Source: Streptomyces sp. NBRC 110028
GTDB taxonomy: Bacteria; Actinomycetota; Actinomycetes; Streptomycetales; Streptomycetaceae
DNA length: 64,000 bases
NCBI RefSeq assembly: GCF_001417735.1
Contig: NZ_BBUZ01000022.1
Span: 1 to 64,000 of the forward strand
Direction: 5' to 3'
Numbering within the stretch: the stretch's first letter is position 1; the number at the start of each line of letters is the position of its first letter. The notes under the pieces were generated by a model that ran no database searches, was not told where the DNA came from, and was given only the letters and a program-made list of their open reading frames with translations. Shown one piece after another: positions 10,301-18,170 of the stretch. The position numbers and the translations under genes were made by a program.

Positions 10301-11190
10301 CCCTTCGCGTAACCCTCCCGGCCCGGGTCACCGTCGCCGTCCGAGGCGCGGGGGCCATCCGCGTCGGGGTGCCGGTCACCGCCCGGCCCGCGGTGCCCGG
10401 CTCCGTCACGAGACCGTCCGGCGGCCGGTGGAGCCGGCGGCGGGGTGGGCTCGCCCAGGAGCAGTTGGCGGTGCAGCTCCCGCAGTTCCGGTCCCGGGTC
10501 GGTGCCGAGACGGTCGGCGAGGAGCGTGCGGACCTCCTCGTAGGCGGCGAGGGCGTCCGCCGAGTGCCCGGCGGCCCGCAGCGCGCGGATCAGCTGGGCG
10601 TGGAACGTTTCGTCAAACGGATGGTCGGCGACCAGTTCGCGCAGCTCCGGGACGAGGCCCGCCGGGCGGTCGCGCGCCAGGTCGGCGTCGATCCGGCGGT
10701 GCAGGGCGGCCAGCCGCAGGGCCTCGGCGCGGGCGGCGGCCGCGTCGCGCTCCGGCAGATCGGCGAGCGCCGGGCCGCGCCACAGCGCGAGCGCCTGCCG
10801 GAGCGTGGTGGCGGCCGTGTGCGGGTCGCCGGCGTCGAGGGCGCGCATCCCGGCGTCGGTCAGCCGCTCGAAGCGCAGCAGGTCGACGTCGTCCCCGGGA
10901 GCGGCGGTCGCGAGGTGGTAACCGCCGGGCGAGGAGACCACGGCCTCCCGCCCGATCGCCCGTCGCAACCGGCCCACCAGCGCCTGGAGCGCGGCGGGCG
11001 CGTCGTACGGCGGGTCGGCGGCCCACACCTCGTCGATGAGCACATCGACGGGGGTGGGCCCGGGGCGTGCGGCGCGCAGGGCGAGCGCGGCGAGCAGCGC
11101 GCGGATCCGGGGGCCGCCGAGGGGCAGCGGGTCGCCGTCTTCGTCACGCGCTTCGGTGGTGCCGAGGATGAGATACCGCACGGCGGTCAT
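7309..11190 (-). CDS. AfsR/SARP-type regulator with BTAD, NB-ARC and TPR domains
   Basis: 1293 aa from ATG (MTAVRYLILGTTEARDEDG). Order: OmpR-like winged helix about 1-95; bacterial transcriptional activation domain about 100-250; Asp/Arg/Gly-rich linker about 255-370; NB-ARC-type ATPase from about 390 with P-loop GAGGSGKT near 410 and LLLLDNCEH Walker B; helical TPR region about 750-1290. The architecture matches AfsR-like activators of antibiotic clusters, in which ATPase and TPR parts gate DNA binding. A second repeat run at residues about 847-884 (ERNDERND words) comes from a DNA tandem repeat. It lies in tandem downstream of the macrolactam cyclase, separated by 93 bp, and may regulate it. 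Confidence 0.9.
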   Translation of the reverse strand: MTAVRYLILGTTEARDEDGDPLPLGGPRIRALLAALALRAARPGPTPVDVLIDEVWAADPPYDAPAALQALVGRLRRAIGREAVVSSPGGYHLATAAPGDDVDLLRFERLTDAGMRALDAGDPHTAATTLRQALALWRGPALADLPERDAAAARAEALRLAALHRRIDADLARDRPAGLVPELRELVADHPFDETFHAQLIRALRAAGHSADALAAYEEVRTLLADRLGTDPGPELRELHRQLLLGEPTPPPAPPAAGRSRDGAGHRGPGGDRHPDADGPRASDGDGDPGREGYAKGDADRAPGRDGARAPGRGRVLDGDRYRYEDGARDRHPDGDRYGARDGDGDGDPGRDRGRRPDDDRGRASVPGARPAAFVAPPGNLRARLTSFVGRRSEIGALRKDLDGTRLVTLTGAGGSGKTRLSVETAATLTDAYPDGIWVVELASLDDPSAVPGAVLSAIGRRETTMFASGLEGRTSGADAVDPAGRLVEYCADRRLLLLLDNCEHVIDTAARLTETLLARCPGVTVLATSREPLGVPGETVRPVEPLPPAPAHQLFAERAATVRPGFDPAGDPDTAAAVAEICRRLDGLPLAIELAAARLRLLTPRQIADRLDDRFHLLTSGNRTALPRQQTLRAVVDWSWDLLDERERTVLRRASVFAGGWSLAAAEAVCAETGCGDATEHESLRAGACAPAHTPAHSGVPIAPPEVLDLLGALADKSLLVVDHPPGEARYRMLETIHEYVSERAAEDSAARADHAAATARHIAHFRDFARAAEPRLRSAEQLPWLRRVEADLDNIRAALHRSLTARDENTSFAIILAMGWLWWLRNYRDEGATWARRALDLTMNPNDAQDDAQDDARGDARDGERNGERNDERNDERDGERDGGRPALDMPPPAPDGADGDDPAATRYWHAMDLRLLRFFLLIDAGHGPDGQDPETRLIARLTRDAYGSHPGPRSARFPGLLWPFAGYILDGHTAMIPLMDKAVANCRENGDDWAVGAALMFRAHLAIDTSSGIERAEADYAEVRELSARVGDRWMLAQVESARAEMAALRGRFGEARAAFEEARRLAREIGAHTEVPFFITRLADLALNSGDPEGAAKLLDHSEQEAERWGAVDVRAFNRLLRAHIELLHGDPAKARAYCEDSRRQAARSSPPQLFWVVVQGLEGRVGAEEGDPWGGVRMLRDALGLGLEVGCTEALLADQAESAAYILVRLGHERPAVRLLGAADGWRGRLPRIPLALAETRETEARAGAALGPAVAGKLRAEATALTTEEAIALLDEVLAGSGSDTAR

Positions 11191-11283
11191 TCTCCTGGGT
11201 TCGCGGCGGAACGGGACGCTCCACCCGAGCGGGTCGCACACACGGTCGGCCAGACCCGGCGGCCCGGCCCGGCGGCCGACGCG

Positions 11284-13371
11284 TCACAGGGAGGGCCGGG
11301 GCACCACTCCGCCCGCCACCGCGCGCTGGCGGGGCGCGGCCGTGCCGGTCCAGCAGGTGCCGCGGCGGGCCAGGAGGCGGCGTAGCCAGACTTCGGTGGA
11401 GACCAGTTCGGCCAGGCCGTCCAGGGGCAGCCGTTCGCCTTCGGACGCCGCGCGCAGCGCCTTGCGGACGACGCGGGCCTCGATGAGCCCGGCGTCGGCC
11501 AGCAGCGGGGCGTCGAAGAGGCCGACCAGGTCGCCGAGCCAGGTGCGCAGGCCCGCGCGTACGGACGCGGCGTGGGCGGCGTGGGAGGTGGCGCCCCAGC
11601 CGGTGGGGAGGTCGCGGATGCCCGCTCCGGCGAGGACCGTACGCAGGACGGAGGCGCGCGCTCCGGGCTGGACGCGCAGGGCTTCGGGGAGCGCGCGGCA
11701 GGCCCGTACGACCTGGTTGTCGAGGAAGGGGGCGTGCAGGCGCTGGCTGCGCACCTCCGCGGCCTGTTCGAAGACGCGGTGGTCGGCGGCGTAGCGGGCG
11801 AGGGCGGCGTCGGCGCGGCGTTCGCCGGGGCGGCGCACGAGGACGGGGCGCAGCGCCGCTTCCTCCAGGCGGATGGACACCTCGGCGAGGGCTTCCCCGG
11901 TGAGCCAGCGGGCGGCGGGGCCGGGGCGGCACCAGGCGAGGGAGGCCAGGGATGCGGAGACGGCGCCGGCGGCCACGCCCGCTCCGTCGTCGGTGAAGCG
12001 GCGCTCCAGGAGGCTCGCGGCGGCTTCCCGTACGCCGTCCCGGTAGGGGGTGCGGGCCAGCCGCCGGGCGGCGCGGTAGACGGTGAAGGGGACGAAGAAG
12101 GAGTGGGCGTTGGGCCCGTCGGCCTTGGCGAGGGCGGTGGCGGGGCGCAGCAGATGGCGTCTGCGGCGGTCGAGCAGCAGGTCGGCGAGGCGGGCCGGGT
12201 GGGCGTCGAGCGCCTCGCGGGCGCCGTGGCCGACGAAGTGGTCGGCGCTGCCCGCGGCGAGGCGGCGCCGGTGGCGTTCGGCGATGACGAGGGAGGGGCC
12301 GGGTTCGTCGGTGAGGGCGCCGGTGTCGAGGGCGGCGTACGGGAGGGCCTCCTCGCCTCCGGCGACGACCACGTGGTGCAGCCGGGGGTTGGCGGCGATG
12401 GTGCCCGCGCGTTCCAGTTCGGCTTCGCGGGTGCGGGCGCCGCCGGTGGTGGCGAGGTCGTTGAAGGTGACGGCGAGAAGGCGTTCACCGGCTTCGGTGC
12501 CGTGGCCGAGGAGGGTGCCGGGCATGCCGGGGAGCCCGGCGGCGAGCAGGGCGAGCGTGGCGGAGGCGCTGCCTCCGGACAGGTCGGCGCCGATGCCGGG
12601 GGCGGGCGCGCCGCGGGCGGCCCGGCGTTCGGCGGGGCCCATGCCGGGGACGGGCCCGGGGTCGAGGCCGTCGGTGGCGGGGGCGTGGCGGGGTGCGGTG
12701 AGGCGGGCCCGTACGGCTTCGAGCAGGGCGTCCCGTACGCCCTCCACGGCCGTGTCCTGGTCGAGCGGGGGCGCGGCGACGGCGAGCGAGGCGGTGGGCT
12801 CGTAGCCGGTGACGTCGCGGGCGCCGTCGCGCAGGACGAGGGCGTGCCCGGGCGGCACCCGTCTGACGCCCATGTACGGCGTGCCGTCGCCGACGGCCTC
12901 CGGGGAGTCGGGGCAGGCGAGCAGCGCGCCGAGGTGGCTGACGTCGAGCTGTGCCTCGATGAGGTCGGCGAGCGGGAGGGCGGCGGTGGCGTACGCGGTG
13001 CCGCCGGACCAGTCGGTGTGGAAGACGGGCCGGGCACCGGCCAGGTCACCGGCGATGGTGATGCGGCGGCCGACCTGGGCGACGGCGGTGTAGCTGCCGG
13101 GCCAGGCGGTGAGGTGGCGCAGGGCGCCGCCGCGGGCGGCGAACAGGCCGACCCGCAGCTCCTCGTCGGTGGCGCCGCAGCAGCCGAAGACAGCGAGCCG
13201 GGTGAAGGGGTCGGCCTGGACGACGCGTACCTCGTCGGGCCGCCAGTCGCCGACCGCCCACAGCGGATCGGGGTCGGACCACAGGAGTTGGGCACCGACC
13301 GGCTGGATCGCACGGCCTTCCGGGGGGACCGGGCCGGATGCGGTACTGCTCCACCCCACCAACCACCGCAT
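11284..13371 (-). CDS. Asparagine-synthase-like macrolactam cyclase (albusnodin/ikarugamycin-type)
   Basis: 695 aa. The N-terminal half resembles the class II glutaminase fold of asparagine synthetase but lacks the catalytic Cys at position 2 (it begins MRWLVGW). The C-terminal synthetase half has a PP-loop-like LSGGSASA near residue 264 and the family-typical RLHAPFLDNQVVRACRALP. Lasso cyclases of this type use ATP to adenylate an acidic side chain and close a macrolactam. The ATG at 13371 is chosen for its GGAGGCGG ribosome binding site; a GTG lies 12 nt upstream. No precursor, leader peptidase or acetyltransferase gene is visible nearby, so the substrate is unknown. The family name rests on recall of the motifs. 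Confidence 0.75.
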   Translation of the reverse strand: MRWLVGWSSTASGPVPPEGRAIQPVGAQLLWSDPDPLWAVGDWRPDEVRVVQADPFTRLAVFGCCGATDEELRVGLFAARGGALRHLTAWPGSYTAVAQVGRRITIAGDLAGARPVFHTDWSGGTAYATAALPLADLIEAQLDVSHLGALLACPDSPEAVGDGTPYMGVRRVPPGHALVLRDGARDVTGYEPTASLAVAAPPLDQDTAVEGVRDALLEAVRARLTAPRHAPATDGLDPGPVPGMGPAERRAARGAPAPGIGADLSGGSASATLALLAAGLPGMPGTLLGHGTEAGERLLAVTFNDLATTGGARTREAELERAGTIAANPRLHHVVVAGGEEALPYAALDTGALTDEPGPSLVIAERHRRRLAAGSADHFVGHGAREALDAHPARLADLLLDRRRRHLLRPATALAKADGPNAHSFFVPFTVYRAARRLARTPYRDGVREAAASLLERRFTDDGAGVAAGAVSASLASLAWCRPGPAARWLTGEALAEVSIRLEEAALRPVLVRRPGERRADAALARYAADHRVFEQAAEVRSQRLHAPFLDNQVVRACRALPEALRVQPGARASVLRTVLAGAGIRDLPTGWGATSHAAHAASVRAGLRTWLGDLVGLFDAPLLADAGLIEARVVRKALRAASEGERLPLDGLAELVSTEVWLRRLLARRGTCWTGTAAPRQRAVAGGVVPRPSL

Positions 13372-14218
13372 CGCCGCCTCCACAGGCTGTGGGCATCCAG
13401 GGCCACCAAGAACGAGGTGCCATCATGCACAGCACGTTGACGGTTTCGACATCGAACCGGACAACTACGTAGATCTCTTGGATCTCCCTTGACCGCTGCT
13501 GACCGCCGATGACCGCCGATGACCGCAGGGATCCCAAGAGTTGATCACACCATGCGGCCCCCGCGGGCAGGCGTTCACGGGAAGCCCAGGAGAGAGCCGT
13601 CACCGGTCACGACGCACCGTTCCGCCGTGGCCCATGCTGCCACGACTGGGGCGTACAACAGCGCAAGGACGCCGACACGTGGACGACGGGACGCCAACGG
13701 GGCCGCGAGGAAAGGGGCTTCCCGCGCCGGGCCTCCCCCTCCCCGGCCCGCCGCGGGAGCCCGGCACCGACGGGCGATATCCGGCCAAGTTCGCCGTGGC
13801 GCACTCGGTGGTCTTGCGGATGCCCCGCCACCATCCGGACCGCCGCGCGCCGTTCGCCCTCGCTCGCCCCCAACGCCTCCCAACACGACAGTCCGGGAGG
13901 CGGCGTCCGCCTCCCGGACCGTTCCGCCACCCGCGGGGAATGAGGCGGCGGCGTCCCCCAGCCCACTGGATCCAGTACAGCGGGCCGACCCACGCAGGTC
14001 CCATCGAAACGTTCTCGCCGCGACCGAGACAGAGCGCACACCCAGGCGCACAGCCACACACACCGGGAGCACACGTCACGCCCCGCACGCCCGTTCGTAC
14101 AAGAATCTCGCCATCCGGGACACCACCTCTTAACGGTCGGGATGCGGCGAACTACGCTGGGTTTACGAATGCCCCGCGCCCACGCCGGGGCGGCCGTCGG
14201 TGCTGTCGAGGGGTGCGC
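13372..14218. other. 847-bp region without a convincing gene, upstream of cyclase and TPR regulator
   Basis: Both flanking genes read away from it, so it should hold two promoters. Open frames exist on both strands but are Arg/Pro/Gly-rich with no recognisable domain. I searched it for a short lasso precursor with a leader and a Gly-initiated core and found none that ends before the cyclase. It contains a 10-bp repeat array (separate entry) and an AGATC-N5-GATCT inverted repeat at 13471-13485. Confidence 0.6.
13490..13526. repeat. TGACCGC direct repeats at 10-bp spacing upstream of the cyclase
   Basis: Four TGACCGC words begin at 13490, 13500, 13510 and 13520, exactly one helical turn apart. 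On the minus strand they read GCGGTCA about 120-155 bp before the cyclase start. SARP-type activators bind short direct repeats at helical spacing, so this is a candidate activator site for the downstream regulator. The role is inferred. Confidence 0.5.
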
Positions 14219-15670
14219 ATGTCCAGGGAGCCACGCGGGCCGAACGAGAAGCTCGGCACCGTTCTCGCCCTCGCTGGGATCAGCAATGCCGGGCTCGCGC
14301 GCAGAGTCAACGATCTCGGCGCCCAGCGCGGCCTGACCCTTCGCTACGACAAGACGTCCGTAGCGCGCTGGGTCTCCAAGGGCATGGTGCCCCAGGGCGC
14401 CGCGCCCCATCTGATTGCTGCCGCTATCGGCAGCAAACTCGGCCGCCCCGTCCCGCTGCACGAGATCGGGCTCGCCGACGCCGATCCGGCCCCCGAGGTC
14501 GGGCTCGCCTTCCCGCGCGACATCGGCCAGGCCGTCCGCTCCGCCGCCGAGTTGTACCGGCTTGATCTCGCGGGTCGGCGCGGCGGGGTGGGCATCTGGC
14601 AGAGCCTGGCCGGATCCTTCGCCGTCAGCGCGTACGCCACGCCCGCGTCCCGCTGGCTCATATCCCCGGCCGACACCTCCGTCGCGCGCGGTCCCGAGGA
14701 CGCCGAGGACGCGGCGGGAGGCGCCGGCGGCAGCGGCCCCGACGGCTTACCGCAGCGCGTCGGCCACAGCGACGTCACCAAGCTGCGCGAGGCCGCCGAG
14801 GACGCGCGCCGCTGGGACTCCAAGTACGGCGGCGGCGACTGGCGTTCCTCCATGGTCCCCGAATGCCTGCGGGTCGACGCGGCCCCGCTGCTGCTCGGCT
14901 CGTACAGCGACGAGGTCGGCCGCTCCCTCTTCGGCGCCACCGCCGAACTGACCCGGCTGGCCGGGTGGATGGCCTTCGACACCGGCCAGCAGGAGGCCGC
15001 CCAGCGGTATTACATCCAGGCGCTGCGCCTCGCCCGCGCCGCCGCCGACGTCCCGCTCGGCGGGTACGTGCTGGCGTCGATGAGCCTCCAGGCCACCTAC
15101 CGCGGCTTCGCCGACGAGGGCGTGGACCTCGCCCAGGCCGCCCTGGAGCGCAACCGCGGCCTGGCCACCGCCCGCACCATGAGCTTCTTCCGGCTGGTCG
15201 AGGCGCGCGCCCAGGCCAAGTCCGGGGACGGCCCGGCCTGCGGCGCGGCGCTGAAGTCCGCCGAGGGCTGGCTGGAGCGGTCCCGGTCGGGCGACGCCGA
15301 CCCGTCCTGGCTCGACTTCTACAGCCACGAGCGGTTCGCGGCCGACGCCGCCGAGTGCTACCGCGACCTGCGGCTGCCGCGCCAGGTGCGGCGCTTCACC
15401 GAGCAGGCGCTGGCCCGGCCGACGGAGGAGTTCGTACGGTCCCACGGGCTGCGGCTCGTCGTCTCCGCCGTCGCCGAACTGGAGTCCGGGAACCTGGACG
15501 CGGCGTGCGCGGCGGGCGCCCGGGCCGTGGAGGTCGCCAACCGCATCTCCTCCGCGCGCACCACGGAGTACGTGCGCGACCTGATGCACCGGCTCGAGGC
15601 GTACCGCGACGAGCCGCGGGTGGCGGAGCTGCGCGAGCGGGCGCGGCCGCTGCTGGTGGCGCCGGCGTGA
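14219..15670 (+). CDS. TPR-containing regulator, NsdA-like (sporulation/antibiotic regulation)
   Basis: 483 aa from ATG behind GAGGGG. The N-terminus (about 8-75) looks like a degenerate helix-turn-helix ([25 protein letters not shown]). The central and C-terminal parts are Ala-rich helical TPR-like repeats ([35 protein letters not shown]). The layout resembles the Streptomyces NsdA-type proteins that affect sporulation and antibiotic production. The frame is open upstream to 13541, but that extension is Pro/Arg-rich and not credible. Target genes are unknown. Confidence 0.75.
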   Translation: MSREPRGPNEKLGTVLALAGISNAGLARRVNDLGAQRGLTLRYDKTSVARWVSKGMVPQGAAPHLIAAAIGSKLGRPVPLHEIGLADADPAPEVGLAFPRDIGQAVRSAAELYRLDLAGRRGGVGIWQSLAGSFAVSAYATPASRWLISPADTSVARGPEDAEDAAGGAGGSGPDGLPQRVGHSDVTKLREAAEDARRWDSKYGGGDWRSSMVPECLRVDAAPLLLGSYSDEVGRSLFGATAELTRLAGWMAFDTGQQEAAQRYYIQALRLARAAADVPLGGYVLASMSLQATYRGFADEGVDLAQAALERNRGLATARTMSFFRLVEARAQAKSGDGPACGAALKSAEGWLERSRSGDADPSWLDFYSHERFAADAAECYRDLRLPRQVRRFTEQALARPTEEFVRSHGLRLVVSAVAELESGNLDAACAAGARAVEVANRISSARTTEYVRDLMHRLEAYRDEPRVAELRERARPLLVAPA

Positions 15671-15790
15671 GGGTGGTACGGGTGGTGCGGATGGTGCGGG
15701 TGGTGCGGGTGTCCGGTGGGAGGGGAGCCGGTGTGAGGGTGGGGCCCCGGGTTTTCGCGCCCCTGTGTGTGGCGCCGGCGTGAGCGCCGG
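15671..15790 (+). repeat. Short GGTGCGGGT repeats and a duplicated gene end
   Basis: Just after the regulator stop come imperfect GGTGCGGGT words. The 16 bases around the stop codon (GTGGCGCCGGCGTGAG) recur near 15770. This looks like a small local duplication of the gene's 3' end; no gene is seen here. Confidence 0.45.
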
Positions 15791-15931
15791 GGAAAGCCCG
15801 CGTGATCTTCACGCACCCTTCCGGATCCCAGGCGCCGCACGGGTTTCGGGCTGCTGTCGGTGGCGCAGGTCATGATAGGGATCGACGGTCGGGGCGACCG
15901 GAGGGTTGTGGCGCGTGGGGAGGTGCATGGC

Positions 15932-17137
15932 GTGACGGCGGTGGACTGCGACGTGCTGGTGATCGGGGGCGGGATCGTCGGCCTGTCGACGGCGTATGCG
16001 ATCACGCGCGCGGCGCCCGGCACCCGGGTGACCGTCCTGGAGAAGGAGGCGGGCCCGGCCCGCCACCAGACCGGGCGGAACAGCGGAGTGATCCACAGCG
16101 GGATCTACTACCGGCCGGGCTCGCTCAAGGCACGGTTCGCGGTGCGCGGCGCGGCGGAGATGGTGAAGTTCTGCGCCGAGTACGGCATCGCCCACGAGGT
16201 GACGGGCAAGCTCATCGTCGCCACCGAGCGCTCCGAGCTGCCGCGGCTGCACGCCCTGGTCCAGCGCGGCCGGGAGAACGGGATCCCGGTGCGCGAGCTG
16301 GGCCCCGCCCAGATGGCGGAGTACGAGCCGTGGGTGCGCGGGCTCGCCGCGATCCACGTCGGCACGACGGGCGTATGCGACTTCGGGGCGGTGGCGGCGC
16401 AGCTGGCCCGGCTCGCGCGGGACGCGGGCGCGTCCGTGCGGTACGGGGCGGGGGTGACCCGCATCGGCCGCCGCCCGACGGCCGTCGCGGTGCGCACGGC
16501 GGACGGCACGGTGCTGCGCGCGCGGGCCCTGGTCAACTGCGCGGGGCTGCAGTGCGACCGCGTGGCGCGGCTCGCGGGCGACGACCCGGGCATGCGGATC
16601 GTGCCCTTCCGCGGTGAGTATTTCGAGCTGGCGCCGTCCCGCACCTCGCTGGTGGGCGGCCTGGTCTACCCGGTGCCCGACCCGGCGTTCCCCTTCCTCG
16701 GCGTCCACCTGACCCGCGGCATCGACGGCGGCGTCCACATCGGGCCCAACGCGGTGCCCGCCCTCGCCCGCGAGGGATACGCCTGGCGCACCGTGCGCCC
16801 GCGCGAGCTGGCCGGGACGCTGGCGTATCCCGGCGCCTGGCGGATAGCCCGCCGCCACTGGCGGTACGGGGCGGGCGAGCTGCGCCGCTCCCTGTCCAAG
16901 CGTGCCTTCACCGACGCGGTGCGCCGGCTGCTGCCGGATGTCACGCCCGACGACCTGATACCCGCCCCGGCCGGGGTGCGCGCGCAGGCGGTGCTGCCGG
17001 ACGGCACGCTCGTGGACGACTTCCTGATCTCGCAGTCGCCCCGCGTCGTCCACGTGCTCAACGCCCCCTCCCCCGCCGCCACCGCCTCGCTCCCCATCGG
17101 CCGCGAGGTGGCCCGGCGGGTGCTGGAGGCGCTGTGA
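15932..17137 (+). CDS. lhgO: L-2-hydroxyglutarate oxidase (FAD-dependent)
   Basis: 401 aa from GTG behind GGGGAGG. An N-terminal FAD motif VIGGGIVGLSTAYA is followed by the family signature RNSGVIHSGIYY near residue 50. The C-terminus carries another conserved DAO-type substrate region (APAGVRAQAVLPDG). It should oxidise L-2-hydroxyglutarate to 2-oxoglutarate, a metabolite-repair step. The frame is open to 15860, but the GTG has the better ribosome binding site and matches normal family length. Confidence 0.85.
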   Translation: MTAVDCDVLVIGGGIVGLSTAYAITRAAPGTRVTVLEKEAGPARHQTGRNSGVIHSGIYYRPGSLKARFAVRGAAEMVKFCAEYGIAHEVTGKLIVATERSELPRLHALVQRGRENGIPVRELGPAQMAEYEPWVRGLAAIHVGTTGVCDFGAVAAQLARLARDAGASVRYGAGVTRIGRRPTAVAVRTADGTVLRARALVNCAGLQCDRVARLAGDDPGMRIVPFRGEYFELAPSRTSLVGGLVYPVPDPAFPFLGVHLTRGIDGGVHIGPNAVPALAREGYAWRTVRPRELAGTLAYPGAWRIARRHWRYGAGELRRSLSKRAFTDAVRRLLPDVTPDDLIPAPAGVRAQAVLPDGTLVDDFLISQSPRVVHVLNAPSPAATASLPIGREVARRVLEAL

Positions 17138-17272
17138 GCGGTCTCACGGCCGCCGCCGAGGGGTTGCGGGGCGGGTAGCGGGGCGGCCCGCCGGCGGGCC
17201 CTCGGGCCCGCACCGTGGCATCCCGGGCGGGCCCGTCGGGGTGCCCGCCCCGCCCGTAGAATCGGAAGCACT

Positions 17273-18106
17273 GTGTCCGAGAACTCCACCGCCCCCGACG
17301 CCCACGCGGAGCGCGACCGCACCGTGCCCGGCCCCGGCCCCGAATCCGGCCGTGGCCCCGGCCGCGACCGCGGCGAGCCGCTGTTCCCCGGCGGTCCCGC
17401 CGCCGATCCGGCGGGCTCGCACCATGAGCGCCGCATCCGTTCCTTCCGCCCCCGCCGCGGCCGGGTGACCGCCGGCCAGGGCGAGGCGCTGCGCCGCCTG
17501 TGGCCGCAGTGGGGGCTGGACATCGACGGGCTGCACCGCCTCGACCTCGGCGCGCTCTTCGGCGACCCGGACCTCCCCGTCGTCCTGGAGATCGGCTTCG
17601 GCATGGGCGAGGCCACCGCGCGGATGGCCGCCGCCGACCCCGGCACCGGCATCCTCGCCGTCGACGTCCACACCCCCGGCCAGGGCAATCTGCTCGCCCT
17701 CGCCGAGCGCGACGGGCTGTCCAACGTCCGGGTGGCCAACGGCGACGCGATCATCCTGCTGCGCGAGATGCTGGCGCCCGCCGCCCTCTCCGGGCTGCGC
17801 GTCTACTTCCCTGACCCCTGGCCCAAGAAGCGGCACCACAAGCGGCGGCTGCTCCAGCCCGAGTTCGTCGAGCTGGCCGCCACCCGGCTGCGCCCCGGCG
17901 CGCTGCTGCACTGCGCGACCGACTGGGAGCCGTACGCGGAGCAGATGCTGGAGGTCCTGACCGCGAGCCCGTCGTTCGACAACACCCAGCCCGACGGCGG
18001 CTACAGCCCGCGCCCGGACTTCCGCCCGCTCACCAAGTTCGAGTCCCAGGGGCTGGACAAGGGGCATATCGTCCACGACCTGATCTTCCGCCGCAACGAC
18101 GCATAG
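17273..18106 (+). CDS. trmB: tRNA (guanine-N7)-methyltransferase
   Basis: 277 aa, GTG start. The first 60 residues are a low-complexity Arg/Pro extension. SAM motif I VLEIGFGMGEAT is near residue 104, the TrmB signature DPWPKKRHHKRR near 180, and TDWEPYAEQMLEVL later. It makes m7G46 in the variable loop of tRNAs. It stands 64 bp before the PrsW gene in the same direction. Confidence 0.95.
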   Translation: MSENSTAPDAHAERDRTVPGPGPESGRGPGRDRGEPLFPGGPAADPAGSHHERRIRSFRPRRGRVTAGQGEALRRLWPQWGLDIDGLHRLDLGALFGDPDLPVVLEIGFGMGEATARMAAADPGTGILAVDVHTPGQGNLLALAERDGLSNVRVANGDAIILLREMLAPAALSGLRVYFPDPWPKKRHHKRRLLQPEFVELAATRLRPGALLHCATDWEPYAEQMLEVLTASPSFDNTQPDGGYSPRPDFRPLTKFESQGLDKGHIVHDLIFRRNDA

Positions 18107-18170
18107 CGGCCCTGCGCGGATGGGAACAATCACGCAGTCCGCCACTTCCGCGTTCGTTAGGGTCGGTTGA

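Noticed and set aside
9145..11385. 746-codon frame antisense to the SARP regulator
   Set aside because: Shadow of a real gene; no motifs and composition typical of antisense frames.
13046..13603. Possible lasso precursor just upstream of the cyclase (frame containing TACGGGDAVVGG)
   Set aside because: The frame does not stop before the cyclase but reads on inside it for 300 bp, lacks a leader motif and has no ribosome binding site.
13519..14133. 204-codon plus-strand frame between the cyclase and the TPR regulator
   Set aside because: Pro/Arg/Thr-rich, no domain, no ribosome binding site, and competing frames of equal length exist.
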